11,942 nt of DNA from Erysipelotrichaceae bacterium (GCA_030533035.1 JAUNJW010000031.1:1-11942), one strand, 5' to 3'; shown: positions 1 through 10,565, counted from the stretch's first letter. Notes: generated by a model not told the origin, from the letters alone. Program-made: numbers and translations.

Positions 1-73
1 CAAGCTTGATCAGATCCTCGAAAACAATCTCTTTGATTTCCCGGATCTCAATGACCTTCTTGAAAACAAGTAA
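1..73 (+). CDS. C-terminal end of an unidentified protein (partial)
   Basis: The window opens inside a plus-strand reading frame (first full codon at base 2) that runs 23 codons to a TAA at 71-73. The visible tail is acidic and Leu/Asn/Asp-rich, beginning KLDQILENN and ending LLENK. It is too short to recognise, and no domain or motif can be assigned. That it is a real gene end rests on the intrinsic terminator that begins at the stop codon, and on its convergent arrangement with the clpB operon. The rest of the gene lies outside the window. Confidence 0.6.
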   Translation, partial: KLDQILENNLFDFPDLNDLLENK

Positions 74-93
74 CCGCTGATGCGGTTTTTTTT
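72..93 (+). terminator. Intrinsic terminator of the left-edge plus-strand gene
   Basis: A hairpin AACCGC-TGAT-GCGGTT (72-77 paired with 82-87) runs directly into eight T residues (86-93). The stop codon of the upstream reading frame forms part of the 5' base of the stem. The T run lies only on the plus-strand side, so it serves rightward transcription. Confidence 0.85.
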
Positions 94-104
94 CATCCGG
101 ACGG

Positions 105-134
105 AAAAAGCCGGCATGCCATGCATACCGGCTT
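105..134 (-). terminator. Intrinsic terminator of the hrcA-grpE-dnaK-dnaJ-clpB operon
   Basis: Read on the minus strand, bases 134 to 108 form a 12-bp stem (AAGCCGGTATGC paired with GCATGCCGGCTT, one G-U pair) closed by an ATG triloop. The stem runs into a T tract covering 109-105. It lies about 30 bases after the clpB stop codon. Together with the plus-strand terminator at 72-93 it makes two back-to-back, one-way terminators separating convergent genes. Confidence 0.87.
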
Positions 135-162
135 CTGTGTATTCCGATCAATATGACTGGCG

Positions 163-2718
<2,556 letters not shown>

Positions 2719-2719
2719 A

Positions 2720-2744
2720 ATGGCCTCCTTTCAAAGGAGCCCAT
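2720..2744 (-). promoter_or_regulatory. Hairpin sequestering the clpB Shine-Dalgarno sequence
   Basis: In the mRNA (minus strand, 2744 to 2720) ATGG-G-CTCCTT pairs with AAGGAG-G-CCAT around a TGA triloop: ten pairs interrupted by one G-G mismatch. The 3' arm contains the whole clpB Shine-Dalgarno sequence AAGGAGG, and the hairpin ends two bases before the ATG. The dnaJ stop codon (2750-2748) is only three bases upstream. A ribosome finishing dnaJ would therefore open the hairpin. The structure may act as a translational-coupling switch, an RNA thermometer, or both. Confidence 0.6.
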
Positions 2745-2747
2745 GGA

Positions 2748-3902
2748 TCAGGAGAAGCTCTTCTTGAATTTGCTCCAGACGCTTTCGCCTGACCTGGTGC
2801 CCTGAAGTTCCTGAAGCTGCCTGTACAGTTCCTTTTCCTTCCGGGAGAGATCTTCATCAACTTTGATTGTCACGATGCAGATCTGATCGCCCTGACGGCC
2901 GGTGCGGGTTTCATTGACGCCCTTGCCCTTGAGGCGGAACTGTCGGCCGTTCTGTGTACCGGCCGGGATTTTCATGGACACATCGCCATGGATGGTCGGT
3001 ACATCGATGGTTGTGCCGATCGTGGCATCGACTGCCGAAATCGGGATTTCCAGATAAATGTTTCTGCCGTCCCTTTCAAACTGCTTGTGGGGTTCGACAT
3101 TGATTTCAATATAGAGGTCGCCGTTGGGACCGCCGTTGAGACCGCGCTCGCCAAGGCCCTGCACACGCAGCTGCTGGCCGTCATTGACGCCGGCAGGAAT
3201 TCTGATTTCCTTGTCAACGCGTCTGCGGTTGTATCCCTGGCCTTTGCAGTGCGGGCAGATCTTCCTGATCTTTTTGCCGGTTCCTTTGCAGTCAGGACAT
3301 ACGCCCTGGGTCTGGAACACGCCGAAAGCAGTTCTCTGCTGGGTCAGGACTGTGCCGGAGCCGCGGCAGGTGGAACAGGTTTCCACATCCGAAGGACTCG
3401 CAGCGCCGGAGCCGCCGCAGGCGGAACAGGTTTCATCAAGGTCGATATTGATGGATTCCGTCTTGCCGAAGCAGGCGTCCATGAAAGAGATCTTCATCCG
3501 CATCAGACGGTCATTGCCGCGGACCGGACCGCTTCTCTGGCGGGAACGTGAACCGGAGGAGAAGCCTCCTCCCATGCCGCCCATGCCGCCGAAGAAACTT
3601 GAGAAGATATCATTGAGATCATCCATGTTTCCGAAGCCCTGCTGGAATCCGCTGAAGCCGCCGCCGGCCTGGGAACCGTCCATTCCGGCAAAGCCGAACT
3701 GGTCATAGGTGGCCTTTTTGTTCGGATCGGAGAGCACTTCGTAAGCCTCGTTGATCTCCTTGAATTTTGCCTCGGCATCCGGAGCTTTGTTGATGTCGGG
3801 GTGATATTTCTTGGCCAGAGAGCGATAGGCTTTCTTTATTTCATCTTCGCTCGCGCCTTTGGAGATACCGAGTACCTCATAATAATCTCTTTTTTCAGCC
3901 AT
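2748..3902 (-). CDS. dnaJ: DnaJ, Hsp40 co-chaperone (type I, with zinc fingers)
   Basis: Cytoplasmic J-domain protein that delivers unfolded substrates to DnaK and stimulates its ATPase. It is 384 residues long, normal for type I DnaJ. The J domain covers about 1-70 with the HPD triad at 34-36. A Gly/Phe-rich linker spans about 70-125. Four CxxCxGxG zinc-binding repeats begin at C159, C176, C202 and C216. Two C-terminal substrate-binding beta domains follow (about 225-350), then a charged tail. The ATG at 3902 is preceded by AAAGGA about 11 bases upstream. The gene follows dnaK after an 80-base gap that holds a stem-loop, and precedes clpB by 29 bases. No key residue is missing. Confidence 0.97.
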   Translation of the reverse strand: MAEKRDYYEVLGISKGASEDEIKKAYRSLAKKYHPDINKAPDAEAKFKEINEAYEVLSDPNKKATYDQFGFAGMDGSQAGGGFSGFQQGFGNMDDLNDIFSSFFGGMGGMGGGFSSGSRSRQRSGPVRGNDRLMRMKISFMDACFGKTESINIDLDETCSACGGSGAASPSDVETCSTCRGSGTVLTQQRTAFGVFQTQGVCPDCKGTGKKIRKICPHCKGQGYNRRRVDKEIRIPAGVNDGQQLRVQGLGERGLNGGPNGDLYIEINVEPHKQFERDGRNIYLEIPISAVDATIGTTIDVPTIHGDVSMKIPAGTQNGRQFRLKGKGVNETRTGRQGDQICIVTIKVDEDLSRKEKELYRQLQELQGTRSGESVWSKFKKSFS

Positions 3903-3936
3903 ATCACTGCCTGTCCTTTCTGATCAAAATCACAGA

Positions 3937-3965
3937 ATGCGGAATCCTTTTTACCGGTTCCGCAT
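3937..3965 (-). promoter_or_regulatory. Stem-loop in the dnaK-dnaJ intergenic region
   Basis: On the minus strand ATGCGGAA pairs perfectly with TTCCGCAT (eight pairs), with a further CC/GG pairing beyond one bulged A and a loop of about eight bases. No T tract follows, so it is a poor intrinsic terminator. A role in mRNA processing, 3'-end protection of the dnaK message or partial attenuation is possible; the sequence does not decide between them. Confidence 0.5.
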
Positions 3966-3982
3966 CCTGTCTTCAATAGCGT

Positions 3983-5830
<1,848 letters not shown>

Positions 5831-6397
5831 TTAATCGCTTACCTTTACCATAGCCGCACGAAGAATGCGGTCTTTTAATTTATAACCTTTCTGAAGCACC
5901 TGCAGCACGATGCCGGCCTCTGTGCCGTCCACGTGCTCGGTCATCAGCGCCTGATGCCAGTTGGCGTCAAACGGTTTTCCTTCAGCCTCAATTTCGGTAA
6001 CGCCTTCTCTTTCAAGCGCTCCTTTGAGCTGGCTGTAGATCATTTCAAATCCTTTGCGGTAAATTTCGTCCGCGGATTCCTGGGCCAGGGCTCTCTCGCA
6101 GTTGTCGAGAACCGGCAGGATCTCCAGGGCGAACTTCTGGATGTGGTACTTGCTGAGCTGTTCAAACTCATTCTGCAGGCGGCGCCGTGTGTTTTCCGTA
6201 TCGGCATATGCCCGTGCATACTCGTTCTTGAGCTTTGCCACATCCCCGGTCAGTTTGGCGACCTGCGCTTCCAGATCTTTGATCTGTGCGTCACGGGGAT
6301 CAATATCCTCTTCAGTTTCAGGTGACTCTTCGGTGATCAGTGTACCTTCGACCACTTCTGTTTCCTGTTCAGTTTCAACTTTCTTTTCTTCACTCAT
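5831..6397 (-). CDS. grpE: GrpE, nucleotide exchange factor for DnaK
   Basis: Dimeric cytoplasmic factor that releases ADP from DnaK and resets the chaperone cycle. From the ATG at 6397 the protein is 188 residues: an acidic, disordered N-terminus (1-35, rich in Glu), a long coiled coil (about 36-90) and a C-terminal beta domain ending in the family signature VLQKGYKLKDRILRAAMVKV (167-186). I chose this start because GGAGGTGAT lies at normal spacing upstream. In-frame ATGs at 6406 and 6433 lie on or upstream of that site. The first eight bases overlap the 3' end of hrcA, so the two are probably translationally coupled. Confidence 0.95.
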   Translation of the reverse strand: MSEEKKVETEQETEVVEGTLITEESPETEEDIDPRDAQIKDLEAQVAKLTGDVAKLKNEYARAYADTENTRRRLQNEFEQLSKYHIQKFALEILPVLDNCERALAQESADEIYRKGFEMIYSQLKGALEREGVTEIEAEGKPFDANWHQALMTEHVDGTEAGIVLQVLQKGYKLKDRILRAAMVKVSD

Positions 6398-7421
6398 CCC
6401 AGTCATCACCTCCGCTGCTGTACATTTTTTCAATCATCTTTGCCGCGTAATCAAGCATGCTGATTACCTTGTCATAGTTCATCCGGCTGGGACCGACGAC
6501 CATGAGTTCACCGGATTCGGTGCCCCTGACCCTGAACTTTGACCTGACGACCGCCAGATCGTTGACCCAGGTCAGCTGGGCGCCGCGCTTGGTTGTGACG
6601 GCAAGTGCATTTTCGCCTTCGTCAATCCGTTTCCACACGGTTGAGTCATCAAGCATCGTCATCAGCTGCTTCAGCTTGTTGATATCTTCAAATTCAGGCT
6701 GGTAAAGCATTCTGTCACGGCCGGAGAAATATACGTTCTCGCTGGCGAATCTGACGAATGCCTTGATAAAGGCCGTAAACAGAAGATCGTGGCGCTTGAC
6801 GACCGCGCTGAGATCCGGTCTGATGAATTCCATCTTCGCCGGCAGGTCCGTGATCGGAGTTCCTCTCAGCTTTCCGTTGAGTATATCGGTGCAGGCTTCA
6901 ATATCCGCGTAAGGAATATCTTCTTCGAAATGGAATGTCTTGGTTTCCGTATGGCCGGTGTTTGTTATAAAGACGCATACGGCATTTCTCTCATCCAGCT
7001 GGAAAAGCTTGATATGTTCCAGCTTCTGGGTTCTTGAATCCGGGCCGATCGCGCCGCTGGTCATATTCGTCATTTCGGAAAGAATATTGCAGCTGAGGTG
7101 AATCGCCTCTTCTATATTCATGTTGGAAGCGTCGAATGCCTCCCGGATCGCAATTTCCATTTTGCGGTCAATCGCCGAATTGCTCAGCAGGTTCTCACAG
7201 TAGAACTTGTAGCCGAGCGTGCTCGGGATCCGGCCGCTGGATGTGTGGGTCTTTTCCAGATACCCCATTTCCTCCAGTGCCTGCATGTCATTTCTGATCG
7301 TGGCACTCGAGTACTGAAGCTTGTACTTCTGCTGAAGCGTCTTGGACCCTACGGGTTCGGCTGTTTTGATAAACTCGTCGACGATTGCTTTAAATATCTC
7401 AATCCTTCTCGGCGTCAGCAT
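6390..7421 (-). CDS. hrcA: HrcA, heat-shock repressor binding CIRCE
   Basis: DNA-binding repressor of class I heat-shock genes. In the known mechanism its folding depends on free GroEL, so unfolded proteins relieve repression. The 343-residue product has an N-terminal winged helix (about 1-72, with SSATIRNDMQALEEMGYL as the recognition region and the conserved THTSSGRIPS wing), then the GAF-like and dimerisation regions typical of HrcA. The ATG at 7421 sits four bases after AAGGAGGTG (7435-7427). A GTG 21 bases further upstream overlaps CIRCE and is rejected. It is the first gene of its operon, with two CIRCE elements upstream, so it is autoregulated. Its last codons carry the grpE ribosome binding site. 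Confidence 0.96.
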   Translation of the reverse strand: MLTPRRIEIFKAIVDEFIKTAEPVGSKTLQQKYKLQYSSATIRNDMQALEEMGYLEKTHTSSGRIPSTLGYKFYCENLLSNSAIDRKMEIAIREAFDASNMNIEEAIHLSCNILSEMTNMTSGAIGPDSRTQKLEHIKLFQLDERNAVCVFITNTGHTETKTFHFEEDIPYADIEACTDILNGKLRGTPITDLPAKMEFIRPDLSAVVKRHDLLFTAFIKAFVRFASENVYFSGRDRMLYQPEFEDINKLKQLMTMLDDSTVWKRIDEGENALAVTTKRGAQLTWVNDLAVVRSKFRVRGTESGELMVVGPSRMNYDKVISMLDYAAKMIEKMYSSGGDDWDE

Positions 7422-7435
7422 TGTACACCTCCTTT

Positions 7436-7462
7436 TTAGCACTCTGTATCGATGCCTGCTAA
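7436..7462 (-). promoter_or_regulatory. CIRCE operator 1 (promoter-proximal to hrcA)
   Basis: Left arm TTAGCACTC (7436-7444) is a perfect CIRCE half site. Nine bases later comes GCCTGCTAA (7454-7462), with two mismatches to the consensus GAGTGCTAA. It begins one base after the -10 box, covers the expected transcription start and abuts the hrcA Shine-Dalgarno sequence (7435-7427). HrcA bound here should block initiation. Confidence 0.88.
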
Positions 7463-7463
7463 T

Positions 7464-7492
7464 ACTATACCCCCGGTGTTTAGCACTGTCAA
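7464..7492 (-). promoter_or_regulatory. SigA-type promoter of the hrcA operon
   Basis: On the minus strand there is a perfect -35 TTGACA (7492-7487), a 17-base spacer and -10 TATAGT (7469-7464). Transcription should start near 7457, giving a leader of roughly 36 bases. The -35 lies inside CIRCE 2, and the -10 lies between the two operators. Confidence 0.88.
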
Positions 7493-7506
7493 GTGCCTAG
7501 TGCTAA
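7480..7506 (-). promoter_or_regulatory. CIRCE operator 2 (overlapping the -35 box)
   Basis: TTAGCACTG (7480-7488), nine bases, then TAGTGCTAA (7498-7506). Each arm matches the CIRCE half site at 8 of 9 positions. The -35 hexamer (7492-7487) falls within it, so HrcA binding should exclude RNA polymerase directly. Its centre is 44 bases from that of CIRCE 1. Confidence 0.88.
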
Positions 7507-7531
7507 TTATTTGCACATCAGTTTTCAAAAG

Positions 7532-7557
7532 AAAAAACAGCACCTTTCCGGTGCTGT
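7532..7557 (-). terminator. Intrinsic terminator after coaD
   Basis: On the minus strand ACAGCACC-GGAAA-GGTGCTGT (7557 to 7537) is followed by six T residues (7537-7532). It lies six bases past the coaD stop codon and insulates the heat-shock promoter from upstream transcription. There is no T run on the plus-strand side. Confidence 0.92.
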
Positions 7558-7562
7558 CATGC

Positions 7563-8066
7563 TTATTTCAGAACGTCGGCCATGCCCCTGAGTTTTGCTT
7601 TGATGTCTTCGGCTGCCCCCTCGGGAACCATGGCGCTGATGTCGCCGTCGTTGAGGGCGATCTCCTTGACCACCGAGGATGACAGGAAGGAATACTCCGG
7701 CTTGGCAATCAGGAACATGGTTTCAATGTCCGGTCCGAGCATCATGTTGGCGGTTGCCTGCTGCAGTTCATATTCATAGTCGGTGACGGCGCGGATGCCT
7801 CTGACAATCGCCTTGGCGCCGATCTTCTTGGCGAACTCCACGGTCAGGCCTTCGCCGATGACCACCCGGACGTTGGCCGGGCTGCCGATGGATTCCAGCG
7901 ACTTTTCAATCATGGTCTTGCGCTCTTCGGCATCGAATACACATTTCTTGCGCGGATTGACCATAAGCAGCACGTCCACCTGGTCGAAGATGGAAGCTGC
8001 CCGCTCGATGATGTCAAGATGCCCCTTTGTGATCGGATCAAATGTACCAGGATAACAAGCTTTCAT
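7563..8066 (-). CDS. coaD: CoaD, phosphopantetheine adenylyltransferase
   Basis: Catalyses the reversible transfer of AMP from ATP to 4'-phosphopantetheine, giving dephospho-CoA, the penultimate step of coenzyme A synthesis. The 167-residue protein matches the family length (about 160). It carries the nucleotidyltransferase motif YPGTFDP followed by TKGH (13-16), the conserved RGIRAVTDYEYE (89-100) and the C-terminal SFLSSSVVKEI (126-136). The start at 8066 fits the motif spacing and has AGAGGGG upstream. A longer frame to 8126 would run back through the end of rsmD and adds no conserved sequence. It starts four bases after the rsmD stop, in the conserved rsmD-coaD pair. Confidence 0.97.
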   Translation of the reverse strand: MKACYPGTFDPITKGHLDIIERAASIFDQVDVLLMVNPRKKCVFDAEERKTMIEKSLESIGSPANVRVVIGEGLTVEFAKKIGAKAIVRGIRAVTDYEYELQQATANMMLGPDIETMFLIAKPEYSFLSSSVVKEIALNDGDISAMVPEGAAEDIKAKLRGMADVLK

Positions 8067-8070
8067 TTTT

Positions 8071-8622
8071 TTATACCCCTCTGCAGTATGTAATGCGGCT
8101 GATGCCGTAGACACGGTCACGTTCATATTTCAGATGCGGATAGTCTTCCCTGAATTCATCTTCCTTCAGGGATTCAATGACAGCGTATCCGCCCTCTTCA
8201 AGAAGCTCATATTCCGAGATCAGGCTGAGAATCAGGCTGTTCTTCTGTTTTGCGTACGGCGGATCCATATATATAAGGGAAAAGCGCACGCCTTCTTCCT
8301 TCAGCAGCGCAAGAGCTTTCGTATCCGCCATGCAGAGTACCTTTGTGTTCTTCTGCACGCCGAGGGAAGCGATATTCTTCCGGATTGCCGATACGGCTCT
8401 GCGGTCGTTGTCGACAAAATACGCCTTTTCCATTCCTCTGGACAGAGCCTCGAGGCCGTTGGCGCCGCTGCCGGCGTAAAGATCCAGCACATTGCCGCCT
8501 TCGAAACTGCCGCCGAGCGATGAGAAGACTGCCTCCCGCACCTTGTCCAGGGTCGGCCTGGTGGTCAGGCCCTGGGGGGCTTCCAGGCGCCGGCTGCGGA
8601 ATTCACCGGCTATGATTCTCAT
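8071..8622 (-). CDS. rsmD: RsmD, 16S rRNA (guanine-966-N2) methyltransferase
   Basis: SAM-dependent methyltransferase that modifies G966 (E. coli numbering) of 16S rRNA during 30S assembly. The 183 residues show the family N-terminus MRIIAGEFRSRRL, the RPTLDKVREAVF segment (22-33), the SAM-binding motif LDLYAGSGANGLEA (46-59) and the catalytic DPPY (120-123). The start ATG (8622-8620) overlaps the stop codon of the upstream SEDS gene as ATGA, with AAGGA about seven bases before it, so the two are probably translationally coupled. It is followed immediately by coaD, as in many Firmicutes. Confidence 0.95.
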   Translation of the reverse strand: MRIIAGEFRSRRLEAPQGLTTRPTLDKVREAVFSSLGGSFEGGNVLDLYAGSGANGLEALSRGMEKAYFVDNDRRAVSAIRKNIASLGVQKNTKVLCMADTKALALLKEEGVRFSLIYMDPPYAKQKNSLILSLISEYELLEEGGYAVIESLKEDEFREDYPHLKYERDRVYGISRITYCRGV

Positions 8623-9860
8623 CGGTTTTCCTTCCCTTCATATCTGGCGATGACAGCCTGGCTGATGCCGACCGCGACCATGAATGACATGGTTGAGGAA
8701 CCGCCGGCTGAGATCATCAGCAGCGGGATGCCGGTCAGCGGCACAAGGCCGGTGACGCCGCCGATATTGAAGAACATATGGATCAGCAGATACATGGCGG
8801 TGCCGATCAGGATGATCTTCGCCCTTTCGCTTTTGATGCGGATCGCGTGGCGGAACAGGCGGAAGATGATGATGCAGTACAGCAGCATCAGTCCCAGGAA
8901 GCCGACATAGCCGAGTTCTTCGACAAGGATGGCGAGAATATAGTCGGTGTTGGCGGCCGGGAAATTCGTGTACTTTCTGACCGAGCTGCCGTATCCGGTG
9001 CCCAGCCAGCCTCCGGTCGCAAACGAGATCAGACCGTTGATCAGCTGGTAGCTGTTGCCGTAGCGGTCTGCGAACGGGTTCATCGCGGAAAGGAATCTGT
9101 CTTTCTGGTAATCGGCCAGGAAGTCGAAGCCCTGGATCAGGTGCTCACCGGCCGGGGAAAGCAGATATACGGCAAAAACGACGGAAATCCAGAACAGGAC
9201 CTTGAGGACGATCTGAAACCGGCGCATGTTGGGATGTTCCGGAATCAGGAAACAGATGCAGGTGATCAGGAAGATGACCATCGCCGAGCCGAAGTCGCTC
9301 TGGGCCACAAGGACGATAAATACCATGAAGGCTGTAAAGCCGATCGGCCGGGCGCACATCTGCCACCAGTTCTTATACTTTGCCTTGACGTCGCCGCAAT
9401 AGGCCGCCACTGTCAGCATTGCCACGATCTTGGCAAACTCGGACGGCTGCAGCGTGACTTCCATGCCGGCAAAGCCGACACGCAGCCAGGCATGGGCGTC
9501 GCCGGTCGGCGCGAAGGCCAGACACAGCAGCAGCGCCCCGTATGTCGCGAAAATCAGCGACGGGAAACTTTTCGATTTGAGAAAATCCAGCGAGAAGCCG
9601 TTGGCGAAGCGTGTCATCATCAGATAACCGCCGGTGGCGAATACGATCTGCTTGACGATCGTAAAGGCAAGATACAGGGAATTGCCGGTCTTGATGCCCA
9701 TGGTGGCGGAGCCGACCATGATCGTTCCGAATACGGCCAGGGCCATAATCGCGAAATGGATCCAGCCGTCAAAGCCTGACGGCATGATCAGCCATTTCTT
9801 CATTCTGGCCAGCAGTGTCACTGATTCTGCCTGTGTGTTCTTTTTACTGACTGTTGTCAT
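8619..9860 (-). CDS. ftsW: SEDS-family peptidoglycan glycosyltransferase, FtsW/RodA type
   Basis: Polytopic membrane enzyme that polymerises lipid II into glycan strands with a partner class B PBP. From the ATG at 9860 the protein is 413 residues, with about ten hydrophobic segments. SEDS landmarks are LQPSEFAKI (137-145), SDFGSAMV (188-195), NPFADRYGNSYQ (261-272), the NTDYILAILVEELG segment with the probable catalytic Asp306, and GLVPLTGIPLLMISAGGSS (371-389). FtsW versus RodA is not certain from motifs alone; linkage to rsmD-coaD favours FtsW. Start choice is uncertain: no clear Shine-Dalgarno precedes it, and an extended -10 sits only seven bases before the ATG. An ATG at 9869 is the alternative. 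First gene of the ftsW-rsmD-coaD unit. Confidence 0.85.
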   Translation of the reverse strand: MTTVSKKNTQAESVTLLARMKKWLIMPSGFDGWIHFAIMALAVFGTIMVGSATMGIKTGNSLYLAFTIVKQIVFATGGYLMMTRFANGFSLDFLKSKSFPSLIFATYGALLLCLAFAPTGDAHAWLRVGFAGMEVTLQPSEFAKIVAMLTVAAYCGDVKAKYKNWWQMCARPIGFTAFMVFIVLVAQSDFGSAMVIFLITCICFLIPEHPNMRRFQIVLKVLFWISVVFAVYLLSPAGEHLIQGFDFLADYQKDRFLSAMNPFADRYGNSYQLINGLISFATGGWLGTGYGSSVRKYTNFPAANTDYILAILVEELGYVGFLGLMLLYCIIIFRLFRHAIRIKSERAKIILIGTAMYLLIHMFFNIGGVTGLVPLTGIPLLMISAGGSSTMSFMVAVGISQAVIARYEGKENR

Positions 9861-9867
9861 ACCCTGC

Positions 9868-9876
9868 ATTTTACCA
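9868..9876 (-). promoter_or_regulatory. Candidate extended -10 promoter of ftsW-rsmD-coaD
   Basis: On the minus strand TGG-TAAAAT (9876-9868) is an extended -10 match without a well-spaced -35; the nearest TTGAAC is only 14 bases away. It predicts transcription starting at or within two bases of the ATG at 9860, which would make the message leaderless. Confidence 0.4.
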
Positions 9877-9889
9877 CAAGAAGTCTTGT
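9876..9889. repeat. 14-bp palindrome upstream of the ftsW -10 box
   Basis: ACAAGA-AG-TCTTGT is a perfect inverted repeat with a two-base centre. It overlaps the T of the extended -10 and sits in the promoter spacer of ftsW, a typical place for a repressor operator. No regulator is recognisable from the sequence, and a 6-bp-arm palindrome can occur by chance. Confidence 0.35.
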
Positions 9890-9910
9890 TCAATACATTA
9901 AGGATGCACT

Positions 9911-9938
9911 TTGACATTGGAAATGATTCTGCTATGAT
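9911..9938 (+). promoter_or_regulatory. SigA-type promoter of def
   Basis: Perfect -35 TTGACA (9911-9916), 16-base spacer and -10 TATGAT (9933-9938) with an upstream TG (extended -10). Transcription should start near 9945, leaving a leader of about 14 bases that contains the GGGGTG ribosome binding site. It fires away from ftsW. Confidence 0.8.
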
Positions 9939-9958
9939 AGTGACCGGGGTGAAACACA

Positions 9959-10525
9959 ATGCTGATCAACAATGATACCATTATCAAGGATACTGACGAA
10001 AGAATCCGTCAGATTTCCGAGGACGTTCCCCTGCCCCTGACGGCAGAGGATGAAGCGCTCCTGCGGGATATGTATCAATATGTCGTTGACTCCACCGACG
10101 AGGAAAAGGCTGAAAGACTCAACCTGAGGCCTGCTGTCGGAATCAGCGCGATCCAGGTAGGTGTACCGAAGAAAATGACAGCCATTGTGGTGGACGACAC
10201 AGACAAAAACGGCGATCCCGTCCGGTATGAATTCATGCTGGTCAATCCGAAGATTGTCGCCTCCTCCGTCCAGAAAGCCTATCTCTCAAGCGGCGAGGGA
10301 TGTCTCTCGGTCGCCGAGGAGCACCAGGGCCACGTGATCCGCAGCGCCCGGGTCAAGGTACGCGCCTATGACCTGATCCGCGGCACCAATATCGAAATCA
10401 AGGCCCACGGCTATCTGGCAATTGTCCTCCAGCATGAGCTGGATCACTTCAAAGGTACACTGTTCTACGACCATATTGATAATAAAGATCCGTTTAAAGA
10501 AGTGCCCGGTGCGATCGAGATTTAG
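9959..10525 (+). CDS. def: Peptide deformylase (type 2, Gram-positive)
   Basis: Metalloenzyme that removes the formyl group from the N-terminal methionine of nascent proteins at the ribosome. The 188 residues suit the longer Gram-positive type. Motif 1 is GISAIQ (61-66), a divergent form of GxGxAAxQ that keeps the first Gly, one Ala and Gln66. Motif 2 is EGCLS (113-117) with metal ligand Cys115. Motif 3 is QHELDH (158-163) with ligands His159 and His163 and catalytic Glu160. The ATG at 9959 follows GGGGTG at eight bases. It has its own promoter and is followed by rnjA; def and rnjA are also near neighbours in Bacillus. Confidence 0.95.
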   Translation: MLINNDTIIKDTDERIRQISEDVPLPLTAEDEALLRDMYQYVVDSTDEEKAERLNLRPAVGISAIQVGVPKKMTAIVVDDTDKNGDPVRYEFMLVNPKIVASSVQKAYLSSGEGCLSVAEEHQGHVIRSARVKVRAYDLIRGTNIEIKAHGYLAIVLQHELDHFKGTLFYDHIDNKDPFKEVPGAIEI

Positions 10526-10531
10526 TTCAAC

Positions 10532-10555
10532 AGATCCTGTAACCGGGTCTTTCTT
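10532..10555 (+). terminator. Weak candidate terminator after def
   Basis: AGATCC (10532-10537) pairs with GGGTCT (10545-10550, one G-U) around a seven-base loop, and the arm runs into TTTCTT. The stem is short and the T run interrupted, so some read-through into rnjA is likely. Confidence 0.45.
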
Positions 10556-10556
10556 A

Positions 10557-10565
10557 TGCTATAAT
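10557..10565 (+). promoter_or_regulatory. Extended -10 promoter of rnjA
   Basis: TGC-TATAAT is a perfect extended -10. At 17 bases upstream there is only a poor -35 (CTGTAA, 10537-10542), which lies in the def terminator hairpin. Transcription should start near 10572, giving a leader of about 36 bases with ATGAGGT as ribosome binding site. Confidence 0.7.

Noticed and set aside
7422..7442. GTG start of hrcA seven codons upstream
   Set aside because: The codons consist of the CIRCE arm and the Shine-Dalgarno sequence itself. The ATG at 7421 is correctly spaced from AAGGAGGTG.
7532..7557. coaD terminator as a bidirectional terminator or regulatory leader for the heat-shock operon
   Set aside because: The T run exists only on the minus-strand side and the hrcA promoter lies downstream of the hairpin, so it simply ends coaD transcription.
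8067..8126. Twenty extra N-terminal codons on coaD
   Set aside because: They lie inside the rsmD 3' coding end, lack a ribosome site and precede a protein that already begins correctly at MKACYPGTFDP.
8778..9779. 333-codon open frame on the plus strand opposite ftsW
   Set aside because: It mirrors a membrane-protein gene. Its product is highly charged and Asp/Gln/Gly-rich with no motif, and ftsW shows clear SEDS motifs in the true frame. Long antisense frames are expected in GC-rich coding DNA.
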